Origin: Triatoma infestans
Taxonomy: Eukaryota > Arthropoda > Insecta > Hemiptera > Reduviidae
Length of the DNA stretch: 64,000 bases
NCBI GenBank assembly: GCA_011037195.1
Contig: JAAEAF010003405.1
Span: forward strand, 1-64,000
Reading direction: 5' to 3'
Below the pieces are notes generated by a model, which worked only from the letters and a program-made list of their open reading frames with translations, made no database searches and was not told the origin of the DNA. Positions 31,801 to 43,810 of this stretch are shown piece after piece. Position 1 is the first letter of the stretch; the number at the start of each line of letters is the position of its first letter. The position numbers and the translations under genes are program-made.

Positions 31801-32836
31801 ATACAATTTTTTATTCTGAGTATCTTGAAACCAAATTTTTCAATTACAACTATGAGAAATAGCTATTTCTCTTTAAATATGAGCTAAATGATTTCAATAA
31901 TTACAAAAATTTGATTTACTAGCTGAATACAGAAAATATTTTCTTAATATTATAGTCACACCAAACGGGCAAGGATGAATTATGAATTTTTTATTGTTCT
32001 CAGCTTGGAAAGCAAATAAATACATTTGCAAAGTTATACCTTGTTCTAAAAAACTTGTTTAGTTCTTATAACTTTATTTACTTTAAAAAATCCCATTATG
32101 ACTAGGTGATTGATGAAATGTTGAACACAGAAACTGACACAATACTCACAATTAATATTTTACGTTTTACACAATGGAGAGAGAAGAGTAAATAGATGAT
32201 AGAGTGACCGAGCCAAGAGCGTGATACTGTTGATATAAAATGGTAGCGTTGGTTTGATGTGAGTTCCCTTGACGAGTGATATGGCCATTTAGATAGAACT
32301 CTTGTAATAAGTGAATCATTCAAGATTGTTCTCTTATCAAAAATGTTAATCTGGTCGACTTCTCTAACCTTCCAGATATCCGATATTTTATCTCAGTTTC
32401 TTTTGCCTCTTAGTCTGAGTTAGCGACAGCTGTAACGGAGAAAATTACCGCTCCAAGTTGAAGCTCGTCAATACCCTGTAATTGGCCTCACAAAGGGAGT
32501 AATGCGTAGTTAAAGTACTGTTGCACTTCGTACGGTGCGGCTGGTAATGGAACTATTGAGTCCAGCGCTTGGTGGCAAGTTTTCAACAGGGACATTGTTG
32601 ATTCTATTGCACATTAAAAAATAAAAAATGAACCTAATGTTTATCTTAAAATCAAAAATAACAACTACAAGCTAATGGTTTATAACTAAATATAAACTAC
32701 TTTAATTAATTACGTTTACTGTTTTGGAATAGTAATTTAATAGGATCTAAACAAGATAATAAATTAAGCGGAGTAGTGGTGGTATAATTCTAATCAGATT
32801 GTAGGAAAACAGTTGACAAGAGTAAACGAGGAAACT

Positions 32837-32862
32837 GAGTATATATATATATATATATATAA
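32837..32862 (+). repeat. (AT)n microsatellite
   Basis: About 12 TA units. Similar tracts are listed at 38920, 39280, 41605 and 54735. Confidence 0.9.
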
Positions 32863-32999
32863 TAAATATATATAGATGTTTGTAATGTGTGTAAGTTTGA
32901 ATCTGTGTGTTTGTATGTTTATGGGTGGGAAAGGTCAGAAAAAGAGCTTCCATTAAGTACTAAGAGATATCTTGAAAGTTTGTGCTTGCTTGCAAGCCA

Positions 33000-33800
33000 G
33001 CCAATTGTATGGTACTATCGTAGTCAGGGACTTGAGAAGTAGAGTCAAACTTAGGGGCTATCATAGTTTTCCTCACACCGTTATCCCCTCCCTGACTCCT
33101 CTACTTCCCTGCTTCTCCTATTTCCTACTACCGCTTCTTCTCCTTCTTCTTGTTACTCCTCTGCCACCCATTGCACTACTTCTCAGTAAACTTGTACAAT
33201 TTATACCAGTTGCTATTTGATAGCAATTTGTCGGCGGTTTCCTAATAAAAGCACTGGGCCGGTTTCATGGTGGTTGGAGAAAGAAAGAGTAAGAGAGAGA
33301 GAATGAGTGAGAAGGAATGGTAAAGAAGGGCGCGCAGGAGGGTGGTTGTGCGTGAGTGCGTATAAAGTGCGTCCAAGTAAAAGAGGGACGTACAGGACCG
33401 TATAACAGCAAAAGTTGTTTGCAATATAACTTGGAGGCAAAAGTGCGTGTGTGTCTGTGGGAGTGGTTTGGCAGTTGGAGAAAGGTTTGGTTATACTCTT
33501 GTGCTATTACCGACAAACTACGGAAGGGTTTTTAGTGGCAAGAGTATCATAGAGAATGTGTATATGTGTCTGCGTAGTGTATATATATGTATATATGCGC
33601 GCAGTTTGTTGTTACGTCTGTCGCGCCATTTCCTCTTTGTTTCTATTACAAAACTATATGGTGCATTTCCACTTTGCAACATTTTTAATTTTCCTGCTTT
33701 TATTGTCATCATATTGCGGAAGACATAAGCTAGATATGGTGAGCATAGGGGAAGGGCATTTCCCAGATTCTTTAGAGCTAGTCTTGGAAAATTTGGTAGA
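33000..33800. other. Mixed-composition DNA without a recognised gene
   Basis: This is less AT-rich than average, with pyrimidine-rich 33065-33180 and a GAGAGAGA/GTGCGTG-rich 33270-33470. Several overlapping frames are open because of the simple composition, and none resembles a conserved protein. It could be an untranslated region or promoter, but nothing in the sequence proves it. Confidence 0.3.
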
Positions 33801-34559
33801 ATTTAATTGAACGAATTTCTTTAAATTTCGTATACTATCTCCACACATACATATATATACAATCTATGCTTGTCACTTTTATTTGCAACATTTTCCCAGT
33901 AAAAATGATTTATTGAGGGGACCCTGGTGGTAGGGGGGATAGTCACGTTAAGATTTCCTCTTAATTACATTTCAGCACCAAATAGGTTACGCCATCTATA
34001 TAACATTAATATACGTTAGAAACATTGCTATAATTCTAAATTTGAGGTGACTCGGTTAAAACAAAAGAGCAACTTTGAGAAAACGGCCTTAGCAATTTGC
34101 TTTAAACTTTTAATACACATTGTACTGATAAATTGTATCTATCATTTTTATCGAAAACATTTCTCTAAAGAATGCGAAGTTCCAAGTTAGGAAATTCTGT
34201 GGAGTTTGTGACATTAGATGTAAAATATTATTTGGTGTGCTCGATGTGCCTTAATGCTATCCACTGGAGTATAATGTAATCTTACATCTACCTGCCTGAG
34301 TGGATACTTGTCCCCCCTCCACTTCTAAATTTATGTTGGGCCATGTGAATAAAATTAGCGGAAAAAAGAAAATTTGAACATTTTTCTATATAATGTTAAT
34401 ATTGCAGTCAGAGAAAAAAACTTTTCCATACCAACTGATTTTTGGGGCGGTCCTGGGGGGTGTGTCAGGTTAACATTTAAACTGCCGCTGAAGGCTTTAT
34501 TGGTTGTGACAGAGGATTCTGCAATAGAGTGCAAATTGCATTCTGATATTCATAACATG

Positions 34560-35310
34560 TCACCAGTTTTTACTTCCTCTTACATCTAGTAATAGGAAGT
34601 ATTGTAATCGTGTAAAATTTTCGATATCAAGTTTCACCGGAAATATCCGTTTTGAGGTCCCCTGAGTCCAAAAAAATGGTTTTAGCAAATTCTGTGTGTG
34701 TGTGTGTGTATGTATGCGTGTGTATTTCAACAGCATAGTTCAAAAACGAAAAATCACAGGAAGTTCATACTTGATATTCCGTTTGGATATCACCATGGGA
34801 TCCGACAGTACGATATCTTTCAAAATTCCTCAACCGGAAATACCACTTTGATGAATGGTTTTTTCCCACTTTTTTGCAATTTTCTCAAAAATGGTTCCAA
34901 CGATTTTCTTTAAACTAGGAATGTGAACTACACATATAAAGGAGCTACAACTTTTATTTGAAATATTTCTTCGGGTAAACTTATTTAAGCGGGCTTTTGG
35001 TGGAGGGGGTTGAGTTATGTTTTCTCTAAGGTGCTCTCATAGTTGATTATCAATTTTACCATCTAAACAAAATTAATTATAAATTAATAGATTGCCGAAA
35101 TTCCAAGTTTCAAGAAAATTAGTAAACCGGAAGTGCGTTTTTAATGAAAAATTTTTAGTGAACTTTTTTAATATCTTTCTCTCTATATATTCTCCATAAT
35201 AACACCTACGAATTTCATTAATTTTCGTGAACTAACTATAAAATTTGTCAATCACAATTTTGAAATTGGAGTAAGAGAAAGTTGTGTGAGTTGTATTTTT
35301 GTAATGGACA
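34560..35310 (-). repeat. Microsatellite-bearing dispersed repeat, longest inverse copy
   Basis: Read on the minus strand, it starts with the terminal module (CAACTTTCTCTTACTCCAAT at the right edge), passes ACGCACTTCCGGTTTAC, then AACTTCCTGTGATTTTTCGT, a CA tract (TG at 34692-34712 on the plus strand), CATTTCCGGTGAAAC-like text and ACAATACTTCCTATTACTAG. It is about 750 bp with all known parts of the family in order. No coding capacity. Confidence 0.7.
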
Positions 35311-35439
35311 GCACAAGTAAACAATTGTAAACATTACAATTTTAAAGAACGATTGTTCATTCAATTGTGTAATTTGCAATAAGAGAAGGTCCGTATTAAT
35401 GTTTCAAATCAGTTATTTTTTATCGAACTTTTCCTTTAT

Positions 35440-36240
35440 AATAAAAAAAGCAATAAGCCATCAGATTTCTTATGTTTTTTCATTACCCTTACTTCCCCTG
35501 ACTCGGAAGATCTAACCCAATTAAACTGTGGATATCTTGAGGAAAAAACAAAACAAAAGCGAGAGAGAGAGAGAGATTTCAAAAAAGGAAAAGGCTGTAA
35601 TATTTGTGATAAAGATATAAAGAAGTAGAAGATATAGAGACATCTTTCAACGATATCCATAACTGTTGGGACGCCCAGTCTGTCTGTCTCTATGTACTTT
35701 ACAGCCTCTAAACAGTAATAGAGTATAAGAAGAAAGAAGCAAGATTGGAACTACCCAATATACTCTCTCACCAGGCAGGCATTCCCATACCCGCACCTCA
35801 ATTGTAGATCGGGTGATCTTTCTTGCGATAAAGATTGTATTCCTATTGCGCCAACTTGTCTCCAAAATTCTCATTCTTTCTCTCACTCTCTCACTTCTAC
35901 TTACAACTACTGCCACAAATAAAACAAAAAAGTCTCACACACACCAAAAAACCAAAACCTCCTCCGATTGGATTTTGTTTTGTTCCTTTCAAATAGACAG
36001 GTCAACTAACCCTTCCCCCTCTGACAGCAACACACTATATCACTATCTCTCTGTTTTCTACTTTATTTACGATTACTATACTGAACAATTTTCCCTTGAA
36101 AAACAATCCTTAGCAAAATTGGAACGTTACCCTTCATCCAAAGTTTTTTTTTTCTTTTTTTTTTTATCAACTTCTGAACTTTATATCAAACAAATAGGTT
36201 TCAATACAATTTTCATTGCTTTATTGCTGTAACCAAATAT
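35440..36240. other. Unassigned DNA with simple-sequence pockets
   Basis: A GAGAGAGA pocket lies at 35560-35575 and a T-run at 36143-36166. The 139-codon frame at 35813-36232 is Ser/Thr/Leu/Lys-rich with poly-Phe and looks compositional rather than real. Confidence 0.35.
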
Positions 36241-36342
36241 AGTGTAAAGTCATTTATATAAATTACATCAGGATTCTTTGTTAATTTCATAAATTCTCTA
36301 TGTGTTTTGCATCTATATATATCATTGAATATTTATTCCCTT

Positions 36343-36435
36343 ACTTTTTAAAAGAAGAACTGTTTGTATTTTACTTTTTTAAAAGAAAAACTGTTTGTAT
36401 TTTACTTTTTTAAAAGAAAAACTGTTTGTATTTTT
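36343..36435 (+). repeat. Three tandem copies of a 31-bp unit
   Basis: The unit is ACTTTTTTAAAAGAAAAACT then GTTTGTATTTT. Copies 2 and 3 are nearly identical; copy 1 is one T shorter and has one A-to-G change. Confidence 0.9.
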
Positions 36436-37059
36436 ACTGCTGAAAGTGGATTGGAAAACAATTATTTGTCAGCAAAAAAACAAAATCATAAGATATTTGG
36501 ATTTTAGTTTAGGTGCTATCAATTTAAGGGACCCGACATTAAGATTTTGATCAAAATAGGTCAACCGGAAATACTGAAGAGCAATTGAAGGAATGCTTCA
36601 ATTGCTGATAGGTACAACCAAGTTCAGCTATAAAAAGAATTCACGATGCATCTCCATCTTAATCTCTACTTATATTACGAATGAATATTACAAGAAAGTT
36701 TAAAAGTAAATGTTCTCAAAAAAAGTTTGGGAATTGACCAGATTGTCAACGTCATTGTGTTATCAGTGGATAGCATTGCAATTAAGCCATTCATGTCAGC
36801 GATCTTAATAGAATGAGTGAATAGCGCAATTACAATACAATGCGCAATTGGATCTTTCGTATAGATTTTTAATTTTTTTTTAGAAGATATCTGCACCAGA
36901 ACCTCCTTTTAATGTAATTGTAGATTACTGCAATCTAATATGAAATATGCGACTACCAGTTAAGTGAAATAATAAAAAAAAAGTCGGGTGTACAGCCACG
37001 TGAACTTCCCTTACACTAACCAATACAATTTAATTTTAAAAAATTTCTTTTAAACTGCA

Positions 37060-37190
37060 ATCAGAGATATTTTCCATGACAAACTGCTTCTTTTTATGGT
37101 TTCGGGCGTTGGGTTTTGTCAAAATCAGGATGGTTTTGTCAAAACTGTGTGATAACATAGACTTGCACAAAGCAAATTTACCTGATACAC
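37060..37190 (-). mobile_element. Hammerhead-family element, decayed copy
   Basis: GAGATATTTTCCATGACAAA, CTGCTTCTTTTTATGG and GTGTGATAACATAGACTTGC keep the family order, but between them only TTTCGGGCGTTGGG and ATCAGGAT remain of the ribozyme, and the GACCGG part is gone. Confidence 0.6.
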
Positions 37191-37329
37191 TCTTTTAAAC
37201 TGCAATGTTTATGAACTTCTAGTTGAACTGGCCATAAAAAAAGGTGGTGAGGGTTAAACGTATACATCTGAGTGGACATTGTGGCCGCCCTCTGTCCCAA
37301 GACCCTGTAGAATCACTCAAATTTATACA

Positions 37330-38110
37330 TAACAGAGAGGCCTCCAAAATCCTTTTAAAATCAATTTTTTTTTTTTTTTTTGAGAAAATGTTTCAAATAA
37401 TAGTAATATGTTTTTAACTTGGTAGTTGTAATAGTATCCAATGAGCGTATTCCTAGCAGAGAAAGAGAGACAAAATGCCAGGACCACTCTCTCGGACTAG
37501 AGTGGGAGAAACCACATAAATACAGCCATAGGACACAGATATAGGACCTTTTTCACTCTACCATACTCTATCATTTCAAGTGTAAAATCCAGGGGGTCAA
37601 TGTCACTTATTATATTATACAGTGTTAACCCCAAGAGAACTTGGGTCTATTCAAGAAAACTTTTAAAAACCCAGAATTCTATTCTGTAAAGTCGTACTTA
37701 CCTTTTAGTTAACCGATTTTTTTTCAAATTTTGAAATTCCATTTCTAATGTATAATAATTTTACTTAGTTTATAAAAATTATACATTGCACTGAAGTGGC
37801 ACTTTAGAGGAAAGTATAACGTTACTGTTCCCTCACTACTCTCCAAAAAATCGATTTTCCTAGGAAAATGTTACAAACAAATGTTATCGATATTTATTTA
37901 TTTAGATAGTATACAAAGTTTACAGTAAATCGTTGGAGCCGTTTTTAAGAAGATCGCTAAAAGCTGAAAAAAAAGGATTCAGTAAAGTCGCATTTCCTAA
38001 AGTAAAGATGGACTTTGTCCTGTGAGTCACATGCGATTGTAACTAAACGCTACACCAAGATTGAATTTCAGGAGATTTTTCTTGTTTGGGATATTTTCTT
38101 CGTATTCACA
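37330..38110 (+). repeat. Dispersed-repeat pieces
   Basis: GTCGTACTTACCTTTTAGTT (37691), CACTTTAGAGGAAAGTATAA (37799) and GTCGCATTTCCTAAAGT (37987) are family landmarks in plus orientation, suggesting two overlapping or tandem copies. The microsatellite part is absent. Confidence 0.45.
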
Positions 38111-38574
38111 AAATTTGACACGATCGCCAGGAGTAAAAGAAATTAAAAATTAATTGGCGTAAAATCATAAGAACATAAATTACAATTCTAAAACAGCCGT
38201 GTAAAATTTTAAATTAAGTACAAATTGATGAGAAATAAGTAGCACATATAGAAACATTTAGAGAAACAAAATAGGAATAAATGTAAGTATTGCCAATAAG
38301 TGTTGTATTATTTAGGGGGGAGCCACGTGTTAACTGGATGAAATGTTTTTAGTATAATATTTACTTTAGTATCAATAAAGTTCTATCGGAGGCAGTAAAT
38401 TATTTAGACCGGATGTATTCCAAGCTATATCTATAGATTAAAAGAGTAAGATAAGATTTGATGAAGAAGATTCTAAGAAGGAGATGGTGGAAGGAGGGTT
38501 AGCTATAAGCAGGAAGAAGGTTGATAGTCTTCTACTAACTCTTGGTTATCCTAGTAGCTTAAGGCCGCCTAACA

Positions 38575-38594
38575 CTCACACGCACACATACACA

Positions 38595-38637
<43 letters not shown>
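38575..38637 (+). repeat. (CA)n microsatellite
   Basis: Interrupted ACAC repeats from about 38577 with a pure run of about 18 units ending at 38635. Not in recognisable dispersed-repeat context. Confidence 0.9.
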
Positions 38638-38639
<2 letters not shown>

Positions 38640-38919
38640 CAGGCCTCACTAAAAGGGGATGGAAAGATATTCTCACGCAGTCTCTCCTTAATACTGAAGC
38701 TAGCCGAGAATTGGAATAGATTGCCCCTCTTTATCCCACAGCTAGAGACCAAAACCCTAACCCTTGGCTCCGCTTGTCCCTGCACCTTCATCACTATCCG
38801 CTAATACCCAACTAAACTACAATCTGTTGTACGGACCGCTGTCCTGATTACTTCAATATAGCTACCAAATATAGGGCTTATACATCCTCTCTTCCTCCTG
38901 AAGTCTATACACTGATTTT

Positions 38920-38939
38920 TATATATATATATATATATT
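38920..38939 (+). repeat. (TA)n microsatellite
   Basis: About 9 to 10 units. Confidence 0.85.
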
Positions 38940-39273
38940 AGGTAAAGTAATTATTCTTCATAGTAATACTTTTAAATTGGATACAACTAAGTCTCACTAA
39001 GTGACAGTTTTTGTAACTTTATTATTAGAAATAATTGAACAATATTTTAATAAAATTAAACAGCTTTCTAGGTAACAAAATATTGACTGATATTTCCACT
39101 GTAAGGCGTGTACGGTTTGTTTTTGGTCCAATTTTTCTACAGTTTATACAGTATTACAACACTTTTGGAAGATAATTTAATTTGGAATAAAAGTTTAAAT
39201 TACGCATATGCAAAGAGTTAAAAGGCAGGTGCAACAACATAAATAGTTTTAGTAGCGCAGCCAACAATAATAA

Positions 39274-39279
<6 letters not shown>

Positions 39280-39305
<26 letters not shown>
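39280..39305 (+). repeat. (TA)n microsatellite
   Basis: About 13 units. Confidence 0.85.
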
Positions 39306-39308
<3 letters not shown>

Positions 39309-40324
39309 TGCTGCTTGTTTAGTCTGTAGAGCAGCTTTCATTTACATTTTGGCGGTTTGCTTCTTGAATTAACAAAGAACCTTCCTTGCCTCACATTCTC
39401 GCTACACATCTAGTGAACCCATACTAGTAAACACGGCTGTTCAGTTGGTGCCGTTACTCCTATTATACGATTAAGAACGTTACCCAAGTTTCCTATGCAA
39501 TTACTGCTTTCTCCAGTTATATTATACTATCCGACCAACCAACCCCCAAACCTCCCACCTTACTTATTTGTATGTATTAGATGTTTTTTTACATTTCTTA
39601 GTTGGAATTGAAACTTTACAAAACGCTTTATTGTATACTAATAAACATATAAATAAACGTTCAATTTAAATTTATTTAAAAAAATTAAATTAAAATAGTT
39701 CCAAATTTATATGCATATGTAGTTATTTGTGATATATAACCATTTTGTCTTGTCTAACCTAAATTCTTGCCCTATCGATGTGTTTTGGAAGCAGTTATTG
39801 TTGTATGTTTACTTTGAACAAAGAGAAAGGTTATGTCAGTTCACTGGCGGTGGATATTTGCATTTTCTTCTAATAATGCATAATCCAGCGTTTTCCTTTT
39901 TTATCTTCACTTACTGCTGTTAAGAGTTCAAAAAATGGTTTTTAAAAGTTGGTCTATGGGTCCAAAGATAACTCAAACATTAATGTATAAAAATCAAACT
40001 TAATATTCGCTTAACGCCTATAAGGAGACCAGATAATGAAGTTCTGATTAAAATTGGTCAACCAGAAGCACCCCTTTATAAAATGGATTTTTTCTTTAAT
40101 TTTTTCCAATTTTCTCTTAAACGGCTCTAACGATTTTCTTTAAAATTGTTACACTTACAATGAGATTAAATGCTATAACTTTATTTGAAAACACTTTTCA
40201 CCAAAGAAGAAAATATTTTAAGAAAGTTTTGGCGGGGTAATGCCTTCCTTCAAAGTGCTATTATAGTTTATTATATGATTCAATCATCTATGCACTAAAT
40301 ATGTCAAATAATAAAAAATCATAT

Positions 40325-40925
40325 TTTATGGAGCGATGGATGTAAGCTTACGAATAATGGATTATTGAATAGATGGGATTTCCAAATATGGACAGATAAA
40401 AATCCAGATATTACATATCAGACACTGTCAGAAAATGATTTCGGTAAATGAATAATGTGGTCTATTTTGGGATCAACTTGTAGGTCCGTATTTTTACAAT
40501 GAATATCGAACACACACATGAGGTATATTCATTTGTTAAGTGAAATTCTCCCTGATATGCTTGAAAATGTCTCTAAGCAGGCAGGCAAATGATATACATT
40601 CAGCAAGATAAATGTGCAGTTCATAAAACGAGGCTAGTAAAGCGTTATCTAGATCGCACTAGATCGTTTAATTTGGATTAGCACGCGCGGTTCTATACAG
40701 GACCTGACGCCTCTGGATTACTTCCTCTGGGGATACATAAAAAATAAAGTTTACGGCAACTTAAACCCTGCCCCCACTGTAGCAGAAATCACTTTAGGAA
40801 GAATTTCTGAAGCCTACAAAAATATTCATTCTGATTCCATAATGAATGCAATCAAATGAAAACTGGACAAAAAGAACGTTTTTGTGCTTATTAAATGATG
40901 GGACCCATTTTGAATAACTAATGTG
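40325..40925 (+). pseudogene. Tc1/mariner-superfamily transposase fossil
   Basis: Plus-strand reading over several frames gives QLVGPYFYNEYRTHT, then IQQDKCAVHKTRLVKRYLDR (first half of the DDE core, with the D of QQD), then QDLTPLDYFLWGYIKNKVYG (second half, matching SPDLTPLDFFLWGYLKxxVY) and VAEITLGRISEAYKNIHSDS. Multiple stops and frameshifts separate the blocks. The 'TPLDxFLWGxxKxxVY' wording is typical of an insect-abundant branch of the IS630-Tc1-mariner superfamily. Terminal inverted repeats were not located. The element would cut and paste DNA if intact; this copy cannot. Confidence 0.75.
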
Positions 40926-41309
40926 AATATGTTTTTACCATTATTTTATAATAAACTCAAAAATAATATGGACTCCATAGACTAGCAGAAGGCAGAGAAT
41001 TTCTCTATATTCAAAATTGAATATCTCAGTGAATATTCAACGGATTTGTCACGTTTAATAATCATTATTCATTAAAAAAAATTACTTTAAGAAATCGTTA
41101 AACATAATATGTAGTCCAATTTGAAATAAGAATGTTGGTTTTGAATCTCTTATTTCTGTAGATAAAAAAAAAATTATTGAACACATAATTGTAATCCTTG
41201 AAAAACTTAAGGATAAATGATTTCTATCTAAAGTACTGTCCAAGACAAGGTGGTTCATGTTAAAATATTCACCCTGTATATTTATTGATTAATATATTTT
41301 TAGCGATTA

Positions 41310-41532
41310 AAAAAAAGAAGGGATTAGATCAATAACGCGCTAGATTCCCACGCAGAAGTCCCGGGTTCGAGTCCAGTACTAACTACCCTTAGATTTTTTC
41401 TTCCTAGGAACCAGTACAGATCACTTCTGGTGATGGACAGTGTTGTCTGTAGCGAGAGAACACTGTCTGGTGGCCGCACTGAGAAGATACTAGGCATCAA
41501 TAGATGTTGGGTGCCTTAAAAAAAAAAGAAAG
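41310..41532 (+). mobile_element. tRNA-derived SINE (family A)
   Basis: The head is degraded (GGGATTAGATCAATAACGCG), the B box is perfect (GGTTCGAGTCC near 41363), and the body has TTTTTTCTTCCTAGGAACCA and GGTGATGGACAGTGTTGTCT. A GGGTGCCTTAAAAAAAAAAA-like tail follows. A-rich words on both sides (TTAAAAAAAAGAAG and TTAAAAAAAAAAAGAAAG) may be a target duplication. Confidence 0.75.
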
Positions 41533-41599
41533 TTGGTAAGTTTGTATTAATGGCTAGAATTCGAAGTAGTTTGGTGCTTTATGATACTACTACAGATGC

Positions 41600-41604
<5 letters not shown>

Positions 41605-41632
<28 letters not shown>
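41605..41632 (+). repeat. (AT)n microsatellite
   Basis: About 13 units. Confidence 0.9.
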
Positions 41633-41635
<3 letters not shown>

Positions 41636-42159
41636 ATAAGTGTCATGGTACTATTACAAGAGAAATTTGTTTGCGAGCAAGTTTTATAAAAGTCGAGTTT
41701 ATGTAAATTGGATTAAATTAAAAAACAGACAACAAACATTTTTGCCGCCTTGTGTATGTTGTTTGTGTGTATATTTGTTCTGTGTTTCAGTTATGTACAT
41801 AGTGTTTATGTAGTTGTGTTATTTGGTGTAGAATAGGGCAGAGTGTTGCATCTGTTCGGAATGTATAAGTTATGTGCTACTGGATTACATTGGGCGGGTG
41901 TCGTCTACCCATTCCCCTCTATCCCACTACAAAATGCTAGTTATATAAAGAGGTTTCCCCTCTATTTACTTTGTAATAAGATTGTTGACTTTTCTTTTTC
42001 TTCTTTTTGTATTCTCTTCTTCCGTTTTTTTTTTTGTTTTTTTTTTTGTAAATCCTGATTCTATTTTAAGGACTCCTTATTTCTGTAATCAATTACATAT
42101 CGATCTTCACTAATTAATCGTGCTTTGTAAAACTTGGTAAAAGATGCATTTAGGAAAAG

Positions 42160-42640
42160 ATACTTTGTTCTAAAGTATATTCATTGATGGGACAGTAGCT
42201 GGAGTGTATTGGCTAGGAACTAGACAGTCGCAAGTTTTCCAGAATATTCCAGGCGAAAATTTTTGGCTGGAAATGTTTATTTTAAGCTCCACAAGAAGAG
42301 AAAATTGTTATACCAATCCAATAGCCAGGCCGCTTTTAAAGCGCTAGCTCACATGGAAAATGGATAGGAATACCTTGGCAAACTCAATATTCTAAGCAGA
42401 AACAATAAAGTTATAGTATTATGGGTGTTACGGCATATTGGCGAGAAGATAATGAGATGGCCAAACCCTGGCAAGGAAAAGCGCAGAAATCCACTAAAAC
42501 ATTTTGTATAGACCAGAAAAGATGACCGGAAAAGGCATGAGCTGGAAATATCTTTCACTTCCTGATAGCTTTCCACTAGAATGTATGGTAGATCAGTGGT
42601 GGAAATGTTGAGTGCTGTTGTATCTTCCTTAATTTCACAC
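42160..42640 (+). pseudogene. LINE RNase H fragment
   Basis: Plus-strand reading gives LNILSRNNKVIVLWVLRHIG, then EKIMRWPN, which fits the RNase H end LxxLSxxNxVxLxWVPGHxGIxGNE found in I/Jockey/R1-type LINE polyproteins. The text AGTCGCAAGTTTTCCAGAA upstream (42229-42247) recurs at 43239-43257 in the neighbouring fragment, showing both derive from one family. Stops and frameshifts throughout. Confidence 0.5.
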
Positions 42641-42759
42641 ATTAGTTTTGTTCAATCATTTATGCGAAATTCTAACAAAACTTACTTTTAATAATATTTG
42701 AATATAAAAAAAAAATGGTGAAGATTTTTAGACATTAAGATAAAGTTATTGTTATTTTA

Positions 42760-42890
42760 GGGAAGTGATTACCTCAGTGGTAGCGCACTGGACTCCAAGG
42801 AACGCGGAGTTCCTAGGTTTGAATCTAGCAATGCTGCCCTTAGATGCCTCTATAGACAACACTGCTTATCCGGATAATCTGTTTTGAGAT
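42760..42890 (+). mobile_element. tRNA-derived SINE (family A), head half
   Basis: GGGAAGTGATTACCTCAGTG, then GTAGCGCACTGGACTCCAAG is the head with its A box; the B box is GGTTTGAATCT, two changes from consensus. CTATAGACAACACTGC is body text. It sits between the two RNase H fragments, so it may have inserted into one LINE copy and split it. Confidence 0.7.
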
Positions 42891-42984
42891 AGTTCACCCA
42901 GTTGACGGTCGAAGTGACTCTATTCTGAACAGTCAAGAATATATAGGGAGGACATGGTGACAACAGAACGCCTATATCGTCTCA

Positions 42985-43800
42985 ATGGATGCTGTTCATC
43001 CTGCCTTGGACGAGGAGTTCGTCATAACTAAAGCTTCGTCTATTAAAGGTAGAGAAGTTAGTCAATGCGCTGCCTGGGTGCGTAGAAAGAATAATGTTTA
43101 TATAGACAGCAGGAACAGTTTGGTTTCGATTACAAATTTTCAGCACAAATCACTATTGATAGAAACCATTAAACGTTTGCTTTGTAGGCTGGAACAAGGG
43201 AAAAAGAAGGATTTTTTTTTATTGCTAGAGAATAGACTGTTGCAAGTTTTCCAGAAACGTCCAGGCGACAAGGATGCCGACACACTGGCTTAATATGCTT
43301 TTCAAGACTTCAGCCTTGTAGATTCCTATAATAGATGCCACTAACGCATGTTTCAACTGCTTTAGCTGCTCTAGCTAAAGAAAAACCTTGTTAAGAGGCA
43401 GGACATTTGGCCATATATAGAGCAAACTCATTGTTTCGACTAGCTGTTACATAATACAAGCGCTAAACGGCCATGGAAAGAATCGGGCATATCTGCCACA
43501 GGTTCCATTTGATTGCCGACCGACACTGTCTCTGTGATTAACAAAACATGGAATAACATTGTTTTCTGATTTTCTCTTTTCGAACAAATACGTAGAGACA
43601 ATCACTAATGAGAGTTGAGATGGATTCACAGACTAGAGACATACACCTATGTCACCTAAGACGTCACAGGAGGCATAGCAATACCTTCTACCACTGCTAT
43701 CTCAATATTACACACTAAAGAAGTCCAAGACCCGCCTACTCACTACCAGCAAAGCAAAAGGGGGGAATTAAGGGGTAGGCTCGGACCACTGACATTGTTA
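42985..43800 (+). pseudogene. LINE RNase H domain and 3' end
   Basis: An open frame (42985-43293) ends with CAAWVRRKNNVYIDSRNSLV, SITNFQHKSLLIETIKRL, then RPGDKDADTLA. DSxNSLxxI and the GxxxADxLA end are RNase H landmarks, the first holding a catalytic Asp. The segment before the Asp lacks the usual TDGS start. Further downstream there is no clear frame, but GGGGTAGGCTCGGACCACTG followed by an ATT-repeat (43797-43810) looks like the 3' terminus. Non-functional. Confidence 0.55.
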
Positions 43801-43810
43801 TTATTATTTT

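Noticed and set aside
35813..36232. 139-codon plus-strand frame
   Set aside because: The Ser/Thr/Lys/Leu composition with poly-Phe comes from simple sequence; there is no domain pattern, so I judge it chance.
38484..38804. 106-codon frame containing a (TH)n run
   Set aside because: Driven by a CA microsatellite; nothing conserved on either side.
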